From Spartobacteria bacterium UBA695 (GTDB lineage: Bacteria > Verrucomicrobiota > Verrucomicrobiia > Chthoniobacterales > Chthoniobacteraceae), in assembly GCA_002298145.1 (NCBI GenBank), contig DBMP01000003.1, positions 1 through 64,000 on the forward strand: a stretch of 64,000 nt of DNA. The letters are read 5' to 3'. Shown here piece by piece: positions 25,654 to 35,622 of the stretch. The stretch's first letter is position 1, and each line of letters begins with the position of its first letter. Below the pieces are notes generated by a model. The model searched no databases. It saw nothing but the letters and a program-made list of their open reading frames with translations, and was not told the DNA's origin. A program made the position numbers and the translations under genes.

Positions 25654-26253
25654 TTAAGACCGCTTCAAGAGCGCCTCGAACGGAGTGCCGATTTCGCGCA
25701 AGAGGCTCAACATATCGCCCGTCGACTTCGCCCCGGCCACGCGCCGTTCAAGCGCCGTCGCAGGAGACTCCACCGGCGTTCCGCCCGCCGGAATCGGCCT
25801 CACCGAACGGTGGGCTGCGGCCTTGGGAGCTGGTTCCGGAGCGGCCGCCCGGCCACCCTTCCCCAACAGGCGCGACATACGCCGTGCGATTTTGTATTCC
25901 GCCTCGGGGTCATCCGCCAGCGGGCTGCCCGCCTCGCGCAGATACTCCAGCTCCTCGCGACAAGCCGCGGCCAGGTCGCTCCCCTCAGCCAGCGCCTCGG
26001 GAAAATCGCGCCCCACGGCATCGCGAACCTTCCGGCGGGCTTCGGCGAGCGCAGGGTCTTCCGCCGCCTTCGTCTCCACCGCCTCCGGCGCGGGCTCGGG
26101 AGGGGCCGCCGCCTCGTCTCCCTCGCCCGCGCCCTCAACCCCTTCCATCTGTTCGAGAAGCGCCGACTTCTCGCGTTCTTTTTCGTTATCCGCCCCAGCG
26201 ATGGGGGCGGCCTGCGTCAGCTCAGCGGCCTCTGAGGCCAAATCCGGTTCCAT
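25654..26253 (-). CDS. Phage scaffold-like protein
   Basis: 199 residues, highly acidic and Ala/Glu/Pro-rich (APPEPAPEAVETKAAED), with a predicted helical C-terminal part and no aromatic-rich core. Low-complexity acidic helical proteins encoded directly upstream of the major capsid gene are commonly head scaffolds that are removed on maturation. Identification rests on composition and position, not on a motif. Confidence 0.6.
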   Translation of the reverse strand: MEPDLASEAAELTQAAPIAGADNEKEREKSALLEQMEGVEGAGEGDEAAAPPEPAPEAVETKAAEDPALAEARRKVRDAVGRDFPEALAEGSDLAAACREELEYLREAGSPLADDPEAEYKIARRMSRLLGKGGRAAAPEPAPKAAAHRSVRPIPAGGTPVESPATALERRVAGAKSTGDMLSLLREIGTPFEALLKRS

Positions 26254-26396
26254 TCACGCACCATTCGCAACCGAACGCCCGAAACGCAATGCGGCACCGA
26301 ACGCGGCGCGTCAAATCTCCTGGCCAGCAGCTCGCGGCAAAAAAAGTTCCAGGGATTTTCCCTCCGGCGGTGTTCTACCCATCAACCGACCACCCT

Positions 26397-28160
26397 ATGG
26401 ATCAGCCGCCCACATCCCACACCGCACCGCCACCCACCCCCCGCCGCTTCCCGTGGCTCGGCCTTCTTGTTGCGGGGGGGATCGTGCTTGCACTCGCAGG
26501 CACCGCAGCCCTCCGGAGCGGCTTTATTCCCGGGAACGCCGCATCTCCTGCCGCCATCACCAAAACCGCCCCCAAATACCACTGCCCCATGCACCCGTCG
26601 GTTATCTCCGACAAACCCGGCAAGTGCTCCATCTGCGGCATGGACCTCGTCCCCATCGGCGAAGGGGCCACCCCGGTTTCCATGAAAAGCGGCGTCTCCG
26701 GCTTGGCCGTCGTCTCCATCGCACCCCAGGCCCGCCAGACCATGGGTCTGAAGCTCGGCACCGTCGAAAAACGCCCCCTCAACCGCGAAGTGCGCACCTC
26801 CGCCCGGATCGTCGCCGACGAAACGCGCCAGTGGCGGGTCTCCACCAAAGTCGACGGCTGGATCGAGCGCCTCTTCATCTCCTACACCGGCCAGGAAATC
26901 CAGAAAGGCGCCCCCCTCCTGAGCATCTACAGCCCCGCGCTCGTCTCCGCCCAGGGCGAATACCTCAACGCCTTGCGCGCTCGGGAAAAAGGCTCCGCAG
27001 CCCTCGATCCCCTCGTCGCCGCCGCCCGCAAGCGCCTGGAGCTCTGGGACATCAGCGACGAGCAAATCGCCACCCTCGCCCGCACCGGCAAAGTCGAGAA
27101 AACCCTCACCCTCTACGCCCCCGCCAACGGCATCGTCCTCACCCGCGACGTCCTGGCGGGCCAGAAAATCGCCCCCGGCGACCCGCTCATGATCATCGCC
27201 GACCTCTCCACCGTCTGGGGCGACGCCGACATCTACCAGTCCGACCTCGCCAACGTCAAAACCGGCATGCCTCTCACCATGACCCTCCCCTACTGGCCCG
27301 GCAAATCCTTCGATGGGAAAGTCATCTTCGTCTCCCCCACCCTAGACCCGGAAACGCGCACCCTCAAAGCGCGCCTCGAAATCCCCAACCCCGCCCAACT
27401 CCTCAAGCCCGGCATGTTCGGCGACGCCCGGCTCTTCTACCCCCTGGGCGAAAATTTGACCCTCCCCGCCTCCGCCGTCATGTTCGGCGGCCAGCGCACC
27501 TACGCCTTCCGCGACAACGGCGACAGCCACCTCGTCCCCACCGAAATCCAAATCGGCGTACGCAGCGGTGACGATTACGAACTCCTCAGCGGCCTGCACG
27601 AAGGCGACCGCGTCGTCGTCTCAGCCAACTTCCTCGTAGATAGCGAATCCAACCTCAAAGCCGCCCTGGAGGCCATGGCCAGCCCCTCTCCGACAACTCC
27701 CGCAGCTCCCGAAGTCCCCCACCAGCACGCGGTGGCAACCATCCCGCCCGCCGAGCCGCAAGCCATCACCGCCGCCAACTACGCCACCGTCCTCGCCGCC
27801 TACCTGAAAATCCACGAATCCCTCGCCGCAGACAACCTCGACAAAGCACGCGACGCCGCCCGCACCATCGACACCCTTCCCGCCGCCCGGGCCCTGGCCG
27901 CCGCGCCGGGCCTCGACAAAGCGCGCGAGCAATTCAAGCCCCTCTCCAGCGCCGTCATCGCCGCCGCCCACCAGTTCGGAGCCCCCGGCAACACCCCACT
28001 TTCCCACCAAGCCTGCCCCATGGCGCTCGGCGAAAAAGGAGCAGAATGGCTCCAGCCCGTGGGCCCGACCCAGAACCCCTACTTTGGCAAAGCCATGCTC
28101 GAATGCGGCGAAGCCCGGGAGCCCATCGCTCCCAAGAGCGCTACCCAGCCCACCCCCTAG
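26397..28160 (+). CDS. cusB: CusB-type efflux adaptor with N-terminal metal-binding and C-terminal DUF3347-like domains
   Basis: 587 residues. A membrane anchor (about 20-42) is followed by a heavy-metal-binding domain YHCPMHPSVISDKPGKCS with CGMDLVP, a CusB/CzcB membrane-fusion core with lipoyl-like halves and the GWIERLFISYTGQEIQKG segment, and a C-terminal region from about residue 455. That region, with CPMA, NPYFGKAM and LECGE, resembles DUF3347, another metal-binding module. The protein bridges the inner-membrane pump and an outer-membrane channel to export Cu(I)/Ag(I) or related ions. It lies 12 bases upstream of cusA. ATG 26397 is the family-like start. Confidence 0.88.
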   Translation: MDQPPTSHTAPPPTPRRFPWLGLLVAGGIVLALAGTAALRSGFIPGNAASPAAITKTAPKYHCPMHPSVISDKPGKCSICGMDLVPIGEGATPVSMKSGVSGLAVVSIAPQARQTMGLKLGTVEKRPLNREVRTSARIVADETRQWRVSTKVDGWIERLFISYTGQEIQKGAPLLSIYSPALVSAQGEYLNALRAREKGSAALDPLVAAARKRLELWDISDEQIATLARTGKVEKTLTLYAPANGIVLTRDVLAGQKIAPGDPLMIIADLSTVWGDADIYQSDLANVKTGMPLTMTLPYWPGKSFDGKVIFVSPTLDPETRTLKARLEIPNPAQLLKPGMFGDARLFYPLGENLTLPASAVMFGGQRTYAFRDNGDSHLVPTEIQIGVRSGDDYELLSGLHEGDRVVVSANFLVDSESNLKAALEAMASPSPTTPAAPEVPHQHAVATIPPAEPQAITAANYATVLAAYLKIHESLAADNLDKARDAARTIDTLPAARALAAAPGLDKAREQFKPLSSAVIAAAHQFGAPGNTPLSHQACPMALGEKGAEWLQPVGPTQNPYFGKAMLECGEAREPIAPKSATQPTP

Positions 28161-28172
28161 ACGCCGCCCGCC

Positions 28173-31100
28173 ATGATCAAGCCCATCATCGCCTTCTGCG
28201 CCCACAACCGCCTGCTGGTCATCTTCCTCATCGCGGCCGCCGTCGCCTACGCCGCCTTCTCCCTGCACGAGATCCGCCTCGACGCCATCCCCGACCTCAG
28301 CGACACCCAGGTCATCATCTCCACCCGCTGGGACCGCAGCCCCGACATCATCGAGGACCAGGTCAGCTACCCCATCATCACCGCGCTGCTCGGCGCACCC
28401 AGGGTCAAAGCCATCCGAGGCTTCAGCGACTTCGGCTACAGCTACGTCTACGTCATCTTCGAGGACGGCACGGATATTTACTGGGCCCGCAGCCGTGTCG
28501 TCGAATACCTGCAAAAAATCGCCGGAACCCTCCCCCAGGGCGCCAACCCCGAGATCGGCCCGGACGCCACCGGCGTCGGCTGGATCTTCCAATACGCGCT
28601 GGTCGACAAAAGCGGCAAGCACGACCTCTCCGAACTGCGCGGCTACCAGGACTGGTACCTGCGCTACGCCCTCCAGAGCGTTCCCGGCGTCGCCGAGGTC
28701 GCCAGCTACGGCGGCTTTCAGAAACAGTACCAAGTCACCGTCGATCCCAACCGCTTGCAAAGCTACGGCGTCGGCATGGTCGAAATCATCGAAGCCATCA
28801 AAAAGAGCAACAACGAAGTTGGCGGCCGCTTGATCGAATGGAGCGGCAAGGAATTCATGGTACGCGCCCGGGGCTACGTCCAGACCCCCGACGCGCTTGA
28901 GAAAGTCGTCATCAAGACCACCCCGCAAGGCACCCCCGTCCTGCTGCGCGACCTCGCCACCGTCGCCCTCGGCCCCCAGCTCCGCCGAGGCGTGGCCGAC
29001 TTCAACGGCGAGGGCGACACCGCCGGAGCCATCGTCGTCATGCGCCACGGCGAAAACGCACTCAATGTGATCGATCGGGTCAAAGCAAAGCTCGATGAAC
29101 TCAAGCCCTCCCTGCCCGAAGGCGTACAAATCCTCACCACCTACGACCGCTCCGGCCTCATCCGGGACTCCATCGCCAACCTCAAGCACGAGCTGATCCT
29201 CACCATGATCGTCGTGAGCTGCGTCATCCTCTTTTTCCTCTGGCACCTCCCCTCCGCGATCATCCCGATTATCACCATCCCCGTCTCCGTCCTGCTGGCC
29301 TTCATCCCGATGTACCTGATGGGCATCACCTCCAACATCATGAGCCTCGCCGGGATCGCCCTTTCCATCGGCGTGCTTGTTGACGGCGCAATTGTCGAGG
29401 TCGAGAACGCCTACAAACGCATCGAACACTGGATCGCCGACGGCAAAAAAGGCGACTTTCACCAAGTCCGGCTCCAGGCACTCCTGGAGGTGGGCCCCAG
29501 CGTCTTTTTCTCGCTCGCCGTCATCGCCGTCGCCTTCCTGCCCGTCTTCGCCCTTGTCGACCAGGAAGGCCGCCTCTTCAAGCCGCTCGCCTACACCAAG
29601 AATCTCACGATGCTGCTGGCCGCCTTTCTGGCCATCACGCTCGATCCGGCAGTACGGATGCTCTTTGCCCGCATCGAGCCCTTCACCTTCCGCCCGCGCT
29701 GGTTGGCAAAGCTCGCCACCGGGCTCCTGGTCGGCCGCTACACCCGCGAGGAAAACCACCCCGTCAGCGGACGCTTGATGAAACTCTACGACCGCCCATG
29801 CCGCGGGGTGCTCAACCACCCCCGGCTCACCATCGCCACCGCCGTCCTCGTCGTCTTGAGCACCATCCCGGTCTACCGCCAGCTTGGCCACGAATTCATG
29901 CCCCCCTTGCAGGAAGGGACCATCCTCTACATGCCCACGACGCTGCCCGGCATCTCCGTCACCGAGGCGCAAAAACTCCTGCAAACCCAGGATCAGCTCA
30001 TCAAGTCCTTCCCGGAAGTCCTCACCGTCCACGGCAAAGCAGGCCGCGCCGACACCTCCACCGACCCAGCCCCCTTCTCGATGATGGAAACCACCGTCGT
30101 CCTCAAGCCCAAGGAACAGTGGCGCGCCAAAGAACGCTGGTACTCCCGCTACCTCCCCGAATGGCTCAAAGCCCCGCTGCGCCAAATCTGGCCCGAGCAC
30201 ATCTCGCAAGAGGAACTCATCGCCGAAATGGACCACGCCATCCAGATCCCCGGCAGCGTCAACGCTTGGACCATGCCCATCAAAGGCCGCATCGACATGC
30301 TCAGCACCGGCGTACGCACCCCCATCGGCATCAAAGTCCTCGGCGCGAACATCGAGGTAATCCAGGCCATCGGCAGCCGCATCGAAAACGTCCTTAAAAA
30401 AGTCCCCGGCACCCGCAGCGTCTTTGCCGAACGCGCCGCGGGCGGTTACTTCGTCGACTTCGTCCCCAAGCGCGAGGCCCTCGCCCGCTACGGCCTCACC
30501 GTCGAGGACCTCCAAGCCGTCATCCTCAGCGCCGTCGGTGGCGAGACCATCTCCACCACCATCGAAGGCCGGGAGCGCTACTCCATCAACCTCCGCTACC
30601 CGCGCGACCTGCGCCAGGACCTCGACCAGCTCCAGCGCATCCTCGTCACCGTGCGCGGCGGGAAAAATCCCATCCAGGTCCCCATGATCGAACTGGCCGA
30701 CATCCTGCTCCTCAACGGCCCCTCCATGATCCGCAACGAAAACGGCATGATGGCCGGTTACGTCTTCGTCGACATCGCAGGCCGCGACATCGGCGGCTAC
30801 GTCGAGGAAGCCAAGCGCATCGTGCGCGAAGAGGTCAAGCTCCCCACCGGCTATAGCCTCCTCTGGAGCGGCCAATACGAGAACATGGAGCGCGTCAAAG
30901 AGCGCATGAAAATGATCCTCCCCATCACCGGCCTCCTCATCTTCATCCTGCTCTACTTCAATACCCAGAGCACATTCAAGACCCTGCTCGTCATGGCAGC
31001 CGTCCCGTTCAGTTTGGTCGGCGCAGTCTGGTTCATGTGGCTGCTGGGCTACAACCTGTCGGTGGCCGCCTGGGTCGGCATGATCGCCCTCATGGGCCTC

Positions 31101-31481
31101 GACGCAGAAACCGGCGTCTTCATGCTCATGTTCCTAGACCTTTCCTACAACGACGCCGTGCGCCAGGGCAGAATGCGCAGCCTGGGCGACTTGAAAGAAG
31201 CCATCGTCCACGGCGCGGTCAAACGGCTGCGCCCGAAACTCATGACCGTCACCTGCGCCTTCATCGGCCTCATGCCCATCATGTGGTCCACCGGCACAGG
31301 CTCCGACATGATCAAGCGCGTCACCGCCCCGCTAGCCGGGGGACTCGCCACCTCATTCATCATGGAACTGCTCGTCTACCCGGCCATCTACCTCCTGTGG
31401 AAATGGCGTTCAGAAGTACGCCCCTCGCTTGAAAACGGCCGCCCCATCGAGCTGACCGAAACCGCGAACCACGCCGCATAA
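28173..31481 (+). CDS. cusA: CusA/CzcA-family heavy-metal efflux RND transporter
   Basis: 1102 residues in the RND layout: helix 1, a large periplasmic loop, helices 2-6, a second loop and helices 8-12. Family signatures are RLDAIPDLSDTQVII, the periplasmic SPDIIEDQVSYP, the proton-relay segment GVLVDGAIVEVENAYKR in helix 4 and SMMETTVVLKP in the second loop. The proton-driven pump exports monovalent copper/silver or divalent zinc/cobalt; the N-terminal region and the CusB-like partner favour copper/silver. No outer-membrane CusC channel or regulator is in the window, so these must be encoded elsewhere. Confidence 0.93.
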   Translation: MIKPIIAFCAHNRLLVIFLIAAAVAYAAFSLHEIRLDAIPDLSDTQVIISTRWDRSPDIIEDQVSYPIITALLGAPRVKAIRGFSDFGYSYVYVIFEDGTDIYWARSRVVEYLQKIAGTLPQGANPEIGPDATGVGWIFQYALVDKSGKHDLSELRGYQDWYLRYALQSVPGVAEVASYGGFQKQYQVTVDPNRLQSYGVGMVEIIEAIKKSNNEVGGRLIEWSGKEFMVRARGYVQTPDALEKVVIKTTPQGTPVLLRDLATVALGPQLRRGVADFNGEGDTAGAIVVMRHGENALNVIDRVKAKLDELKPSLPEGVQILTTYDRSGLIRDSIANLKHELILTMIVVSCVILFFLWHLPSAIIPIITIPVSVLLAFIPMYLMGITSNIMSLAGIALSIGVLVDGAIVEVENAYKRIEHWIADGKKGDFHQVRLQALLEVGPSVFFSLAVIAVAFLPVFALVDQEGRLFKPLAYTKNLTMLLAAFLAITLDPAVRMLFARIEPFTFRPRWLAKLATGLLVGRYTREENHPVSGRLMKLYDRPCRGVLNHPRLTIATAVLVVLSTIPVYRQLGHEFMPPLQEGTILYMPTTLPGISVTEAQKLLQTQDQLIKSFPEVLTVHGKAGRADTSTDPAPFSMMETTVVLKPKEQWRAKERWYSRYLPEWLKAPLRQIWPEHISQEELIAEMDHAIQIPGSVNAWTMPIKGRIDMLSTGVRTPIGIKVLGANIEVIQAIGSRIENVLKKVPGTRSVFAERAAGGYFVDFVPKREALARYGLTVEDLQAVILSAVGGETISTTIEGRERYSINLRYPRDLRQDLDQLQRILVTVRGGKNPIQVPMIELADILLLNGPSMIRNENGMMAGYVFVDIAGRDIGGYVEEAKRIVREEVKLPTGYSLLWSGQYENMERVKERMKMILPITGLLIFILLYFNTQSTFKTLLVMAAVPFSLVGAVWFMWLLGYNLSVAAWVGMIALMGLDAETGVFMLMFLDLSYNDAVRQGRMRSLGDLKEAIVHGAVKRLRPKLMTVTCAFIGLMPIMWSTGTGSDMIKRVTAPLAGGLATSFIMELLVYPAIYLLWKWRSEVRPSLENGRPIELTETANHAA

Positions 31482-31507
31482 AAAAACGCACGTTCCCCTC
31501 TCCCCCT

Positions 31508-31532
31508 CGTTCCCGAGCTAAACTCGGGAACG
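31508..31532. terminator. Perfect 10-base-pair hairpin between convergent cusA and pyrG
   Basis: CGTTCCCGAG (31508-31517) and CTCGGGAACG (31523-31532) form a perfect stem with loop CTAAA between two convergent stops. No T-run follows in either direction, so termination efficiency is uncertain. Confidence 0.55.
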
Positions 31533-31575
31533 CGCCACTCCAAACCGGTAAAGAAGAACTGAGCGGGAAAACGCC

Positions 31576-33174
<1,599 letters not shown>

Positions 33175-33195
33175 AGAGAGGTGTTGGTGGGAAGG

Positions 33196-33954
33196 TTACG
33201 CGGATTTTGCGCTTTTTCGCAGGATTTTTTCAACGGCTTGTACGTCGCCGGGGGTATCGACCCCGACTGAAGCGTGTTTGGTGATGAGCACGCGGATGCG
33301 CGCGCCGTTTTCAAGGGCTCGGAGTTGCTCCAGCTGCTCGGCTTTTTCAAGCAAGCTGGGCTTCCATTTGACGAACTGGAGGAGAAAGCGGAGCGAATAA
33401 CCGTAGATCCCCTGGTGCCGGTAGAACGGCGCGGAGCCCCCGGCATCGCGGATGAAAGGAATCGGGCTGCGGGAAAAATAGAGGGCGTCGCCATCGCGCC
33501 GGAGGACCACCTTGACGGCGTTGGGGTTCGCCACGTCATCGTCCGGCCCGAACGGATTAGCGGCGGTGATCATGTCGAGCTTGGGATCGGCGGTCAGCGT
33601 CTTGGCCAGGCGGTTAAGGAGCGCGGGATCGACCAGCGGCTCGTCCCCCTGGACGTTGAGAACGTGCGTGATCCCCTTCAGCTTTTTGGCCACCTCGGCA
33701 ATGCGGTCCGTTCCGCTGCGGTGTTTCGGGGAGGTAATGGAGACCTCCGCGCCAAAGGCAAACGCGGCCTCGGCGATGCGCATATCGTCCGTGGCCACGA
33801 TGACCCGGGAAATGGCCTTTGCCTTCAGCGTGCGCTCCCAGACATGCTGGATGAGCGGTTTGCCCGCGATGACATGGAGGGATTTCCCGGGAAACCGGGT
33901 GGAACCCCAACGGGCAGGCAAAATGGCGGCGACGGCGCTCTTAGATGCTGGCAT
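33196..33954 (-). CDS. kdsB: 3-deoxy-manno-octulosonate cytidylyltransferase
   Basis: 252 residues. The ILPARWGSTRFPGKSL nucleotide-binding start, IVATDDMRIAEAA, HRSGTDRIAEV and LNVQGDEPLVDP are the diagnostic CMP-Kdo synthetase motifs. It makes CMP-Kdo from CTP and Kdo for transfer by WaaA. It overlaps the end of gmhB by 14 bases and precedes pyrG by 21 bases. Confidence 0.95.
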   Translation of the reverse strand: MPASKSAVAAILPARWGSTRFPGKSLHVIAGKPLIQHVWERTLKAKAISRVIVATDDMRIAEAAFAFGAEVSITSPKHRSGTDRIAEVAKKLKGITHVLNVQGDEPLVDPALLNRLAKTLTADPKLDMITAANPFGPDDDVANPNAVKVVLRRDGDALYFSRSPIPFIRDAGGSAPFYRHQGIYGYSLRFLLQFVKWKPSLLEKAEQLEQLRALENGARIRVLITKHASVGVDTPGDVQAVEKILRKSAKSA

Positions 33955-34510
33955 CCTTATTCTGTAAGATAAGGGCTACCGCCGCGACAATATCTTTTGC
34001 GATAAAATTAGGGGAAACCCCCGCGGCCACCTCCTGGCAGCCGTACCCGGTCTCGACCAAAACCGTCCGGGTCCCCGCCCGTTGACCGCATTCGACATCG
34101 GCCCGCTTATCCCCCACGAACCAGGAGCGCGCGAGGTCAATGCCCAGGTCCCGAGCCGCTTCGAGCACCATTCCCGGCTCCGGTTTCCGGCGAACCGAGG
34201 GGGTGGAGGGGGCGTCTGGGCAGAAATAGGTGGCGGCGATGGCCGAAGAAGACGCGGAGACGGGCTCCTCGTCGATCTGCCGGATCAGCTCCGCCTGCAC
34301 GGCCCGGTATTGGGCTTCAGTGAAGTAGCCGCGCCCGATACCCGCCTGGTTGGTGATAATCACGCAGAGAAACCCGTTGCGGTTCAGCTCCCGGAGCGCC
34401 TCCCCCGTACAAGGGAACACCCGGACCAGCGCCGGATCGGCACAGTAGTTAACCTCCTCCATGAGGGTGCCGTCGCGGTCCAAAAACACGGCGGGCCTCA
34501 ACGAACTCAC
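33941..34510 (-). CDS. gmhB: D-glycero-D-manno-heptose 1,7-bisphosphate 7-phosphatase
   Basis: 189 residues. AVFLDRDGTLMEEVNY is the HAD nucleophile motif, TNQAGIGRGYF the second motif, and FVGDKRADVECGQRAG the acidic C-terminal motif of GmhB. The zinc-finger cysteines usual in GmhB are reduced to one (YFCPDAP), with Ser/Thr replacing the others. It acts after HldA in ADP-heptose synthesis. Its start overlaps the end of hldA and its end overlaps kdsB. Confidence 0.9.
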   Translation of the reverse strand: MSSLRPAVFLDRDGTLMEEVNYCADPALVRVFPCTGEALRELNRNGFLCVIITNQAGIGRGYFTEAQYRAVQAELIRQIDEEPVSASSSAIAATYFCPDAPSTPSVRRKPEPGMVLEAARDLGIDLARSWFVGDKRADVECGQRAGTRTVLVETGYGCQEVAAGVSPNFIAKDIVAAVALILQNKDASI

Positions 34511-35514
34511 GCCGATTCCTCCACAAAACTACCCTGCAACTCCTCCAGCGTCAGCGTAGCCGTGCCGAGCTTGCCGACGACGACGCCCGCCGCATGGTTG
34601 GCGATCAACGCCGCCTCCCGCGCCGTGGCCCCCGAGCAGAGCGCCAGCGTATAGAGCGCGATGGTCGTATCGCCCGCGCCGGAAACGTCATAGACCTCCT
34701 TGGCCAGCGTGGGAATGTGAAACGGAGCCTCGTCGCGCTGGAAAAGCATAATGCCCTGCTCGCTCAACGTCACCAGCAGGCTCGCCGTATCCCAGCGCTC
34801 CAGCAGCACCTCGCCCGCCTTGAGCAGCTCCTTGTCCTCAATAGCCGGTTCAACCGGGTCGGAAGGCGGCAGTCCGGCGGCGGCAAAGGCCTCCATCCGG
34901 TTCGGTTTGACGGTATCCACCCGTTTCCAGATCAGCCGATTGTTCGGGTTGGGGTCAACGGTGACGATTTTCCCCGCCTGCCGGGCCAGCGAAATAATGG
35001 CATCCACGAGTTCCTGGTTCAGCAGCCCCTTGGCGTAATCCTCAATGATGACCCCGTCGATTTCGTCAATCAACGCCCCCAGGCGCTCCAGCACCGCCGT
35101 CATTTGCAACGCGGTCAGGCCGGTCCTGCGCTCGCGGTCCACCCGGACCACCTGCTGGTTGCGGGCGATGATGCGCGTTTTAACAATGGTCTGGTAATTC
35201 GGGTCCTCCACCAAGCAGTCAAGCCGGATGCCGTCGGCGGCAAGGAGGTTTTTCAGGTGCAGCGCATGGTCATTCGCCCCGATGAGGCCCAGCAAATGAA
35301 CCGTCTTGGCGAAACCGCTCAGGTTGCGCGCCACGTTGGCCGCGCCGCCGGGATAACGCGTCTCCCGATCCACCTCGACCACCGGCACAGGCGCTTCCGG
35401 GGAGATCCGCTTCACACGGCCCCAGATAAATTCATCGAGCATGATATCCCCCACGACGAGGAGGGTCATTCCGGAAAAACGATTGGCGATTTGTTGAAAA
35501 CGGGAAAGGTTCAT
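34507..35514 (-). CDS. hldA: D-glycero-beta-D-manno-heptose-7-phosphate kinase
   Basis: 335 residues of the RfaE1/HldA ribokinase fold. VVGDIMLDEFIWGRVKRISPEAPVPV, YPGGAANVARN and the C-terminal GAGDTTIALY motif with the catalytic Asp are present. It phosphorylates heptose 7-phosphate at C1. The adenylyltransferase half of HldE is absent, so a separate hldC must exist elsewhere. It is the first gene of the operon and overlaps gmhB by four bases. Confidence 0.93.
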   Translation of the reverse strand: MNLSRFQQIANRFSGMTLLVVGDIMLDEFIWGRVKRISPEAPVPVVEVDRETRYPGGAANVARNLSGFAKTVHLLGLIGANDHALHLKNLLAADGIRLDCLVEDPNYQTIVKTRIIARNQQVVRVDRERRTGLTALQMTAVLERLGALIDEIDGVIIEDYAKGLLNQELVDAIISLARQAGKIVTVDPNPNNRLIWKRVDTVKPNRMEAFAAAGLPPSDPVEPAIEDKELLKAGEVLLERWDTASLLVTLSEQGIMLFQRDEAPFHIPTLAKEVYDVSGAGDTTIALYTLALCSGATAREAALIANHAAGVVVGKLGTATLTLEELQGSFVEESA

Positions 35515-35622
35515 TGCGGGAAACGCGTAGAGGCGCCCTAAACACTAGACAGGTTTCCCCTGATTGAAAACAAGCTTTTTGAGCAGTTGCCGGATCGCCC
35601 TTTCGGGCGCAAGTTTCAAGTG

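Larger units (their letters stand above)
21950..26253 (-). mobile_element. Prophage remnant: head/structural gene cassette
   Basis: Six minus-strand genes in phage head order: scaffold-like, major capsid protein, then four small proteins of the kind found between capsid and tail genes. No portal, terminase, tail tape measure, lysis or integrase gene is present on either side; ribosomal protein genes and a metal efflux operon flank it directly. The frames are intact, so the cassette is either recently truncated, a satellite-like remnant or under selection. Confidence 0.65.

Noticed and set aside
27621..30875. A 1084-codon minus-strand open frame across cusBA
   Set aside because: Its length comes from high GC at third positions of the sense genes. 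The translation is Asp/Gly/Val-rich low complexity, while the sense strand encodes clear CusB and CusA.
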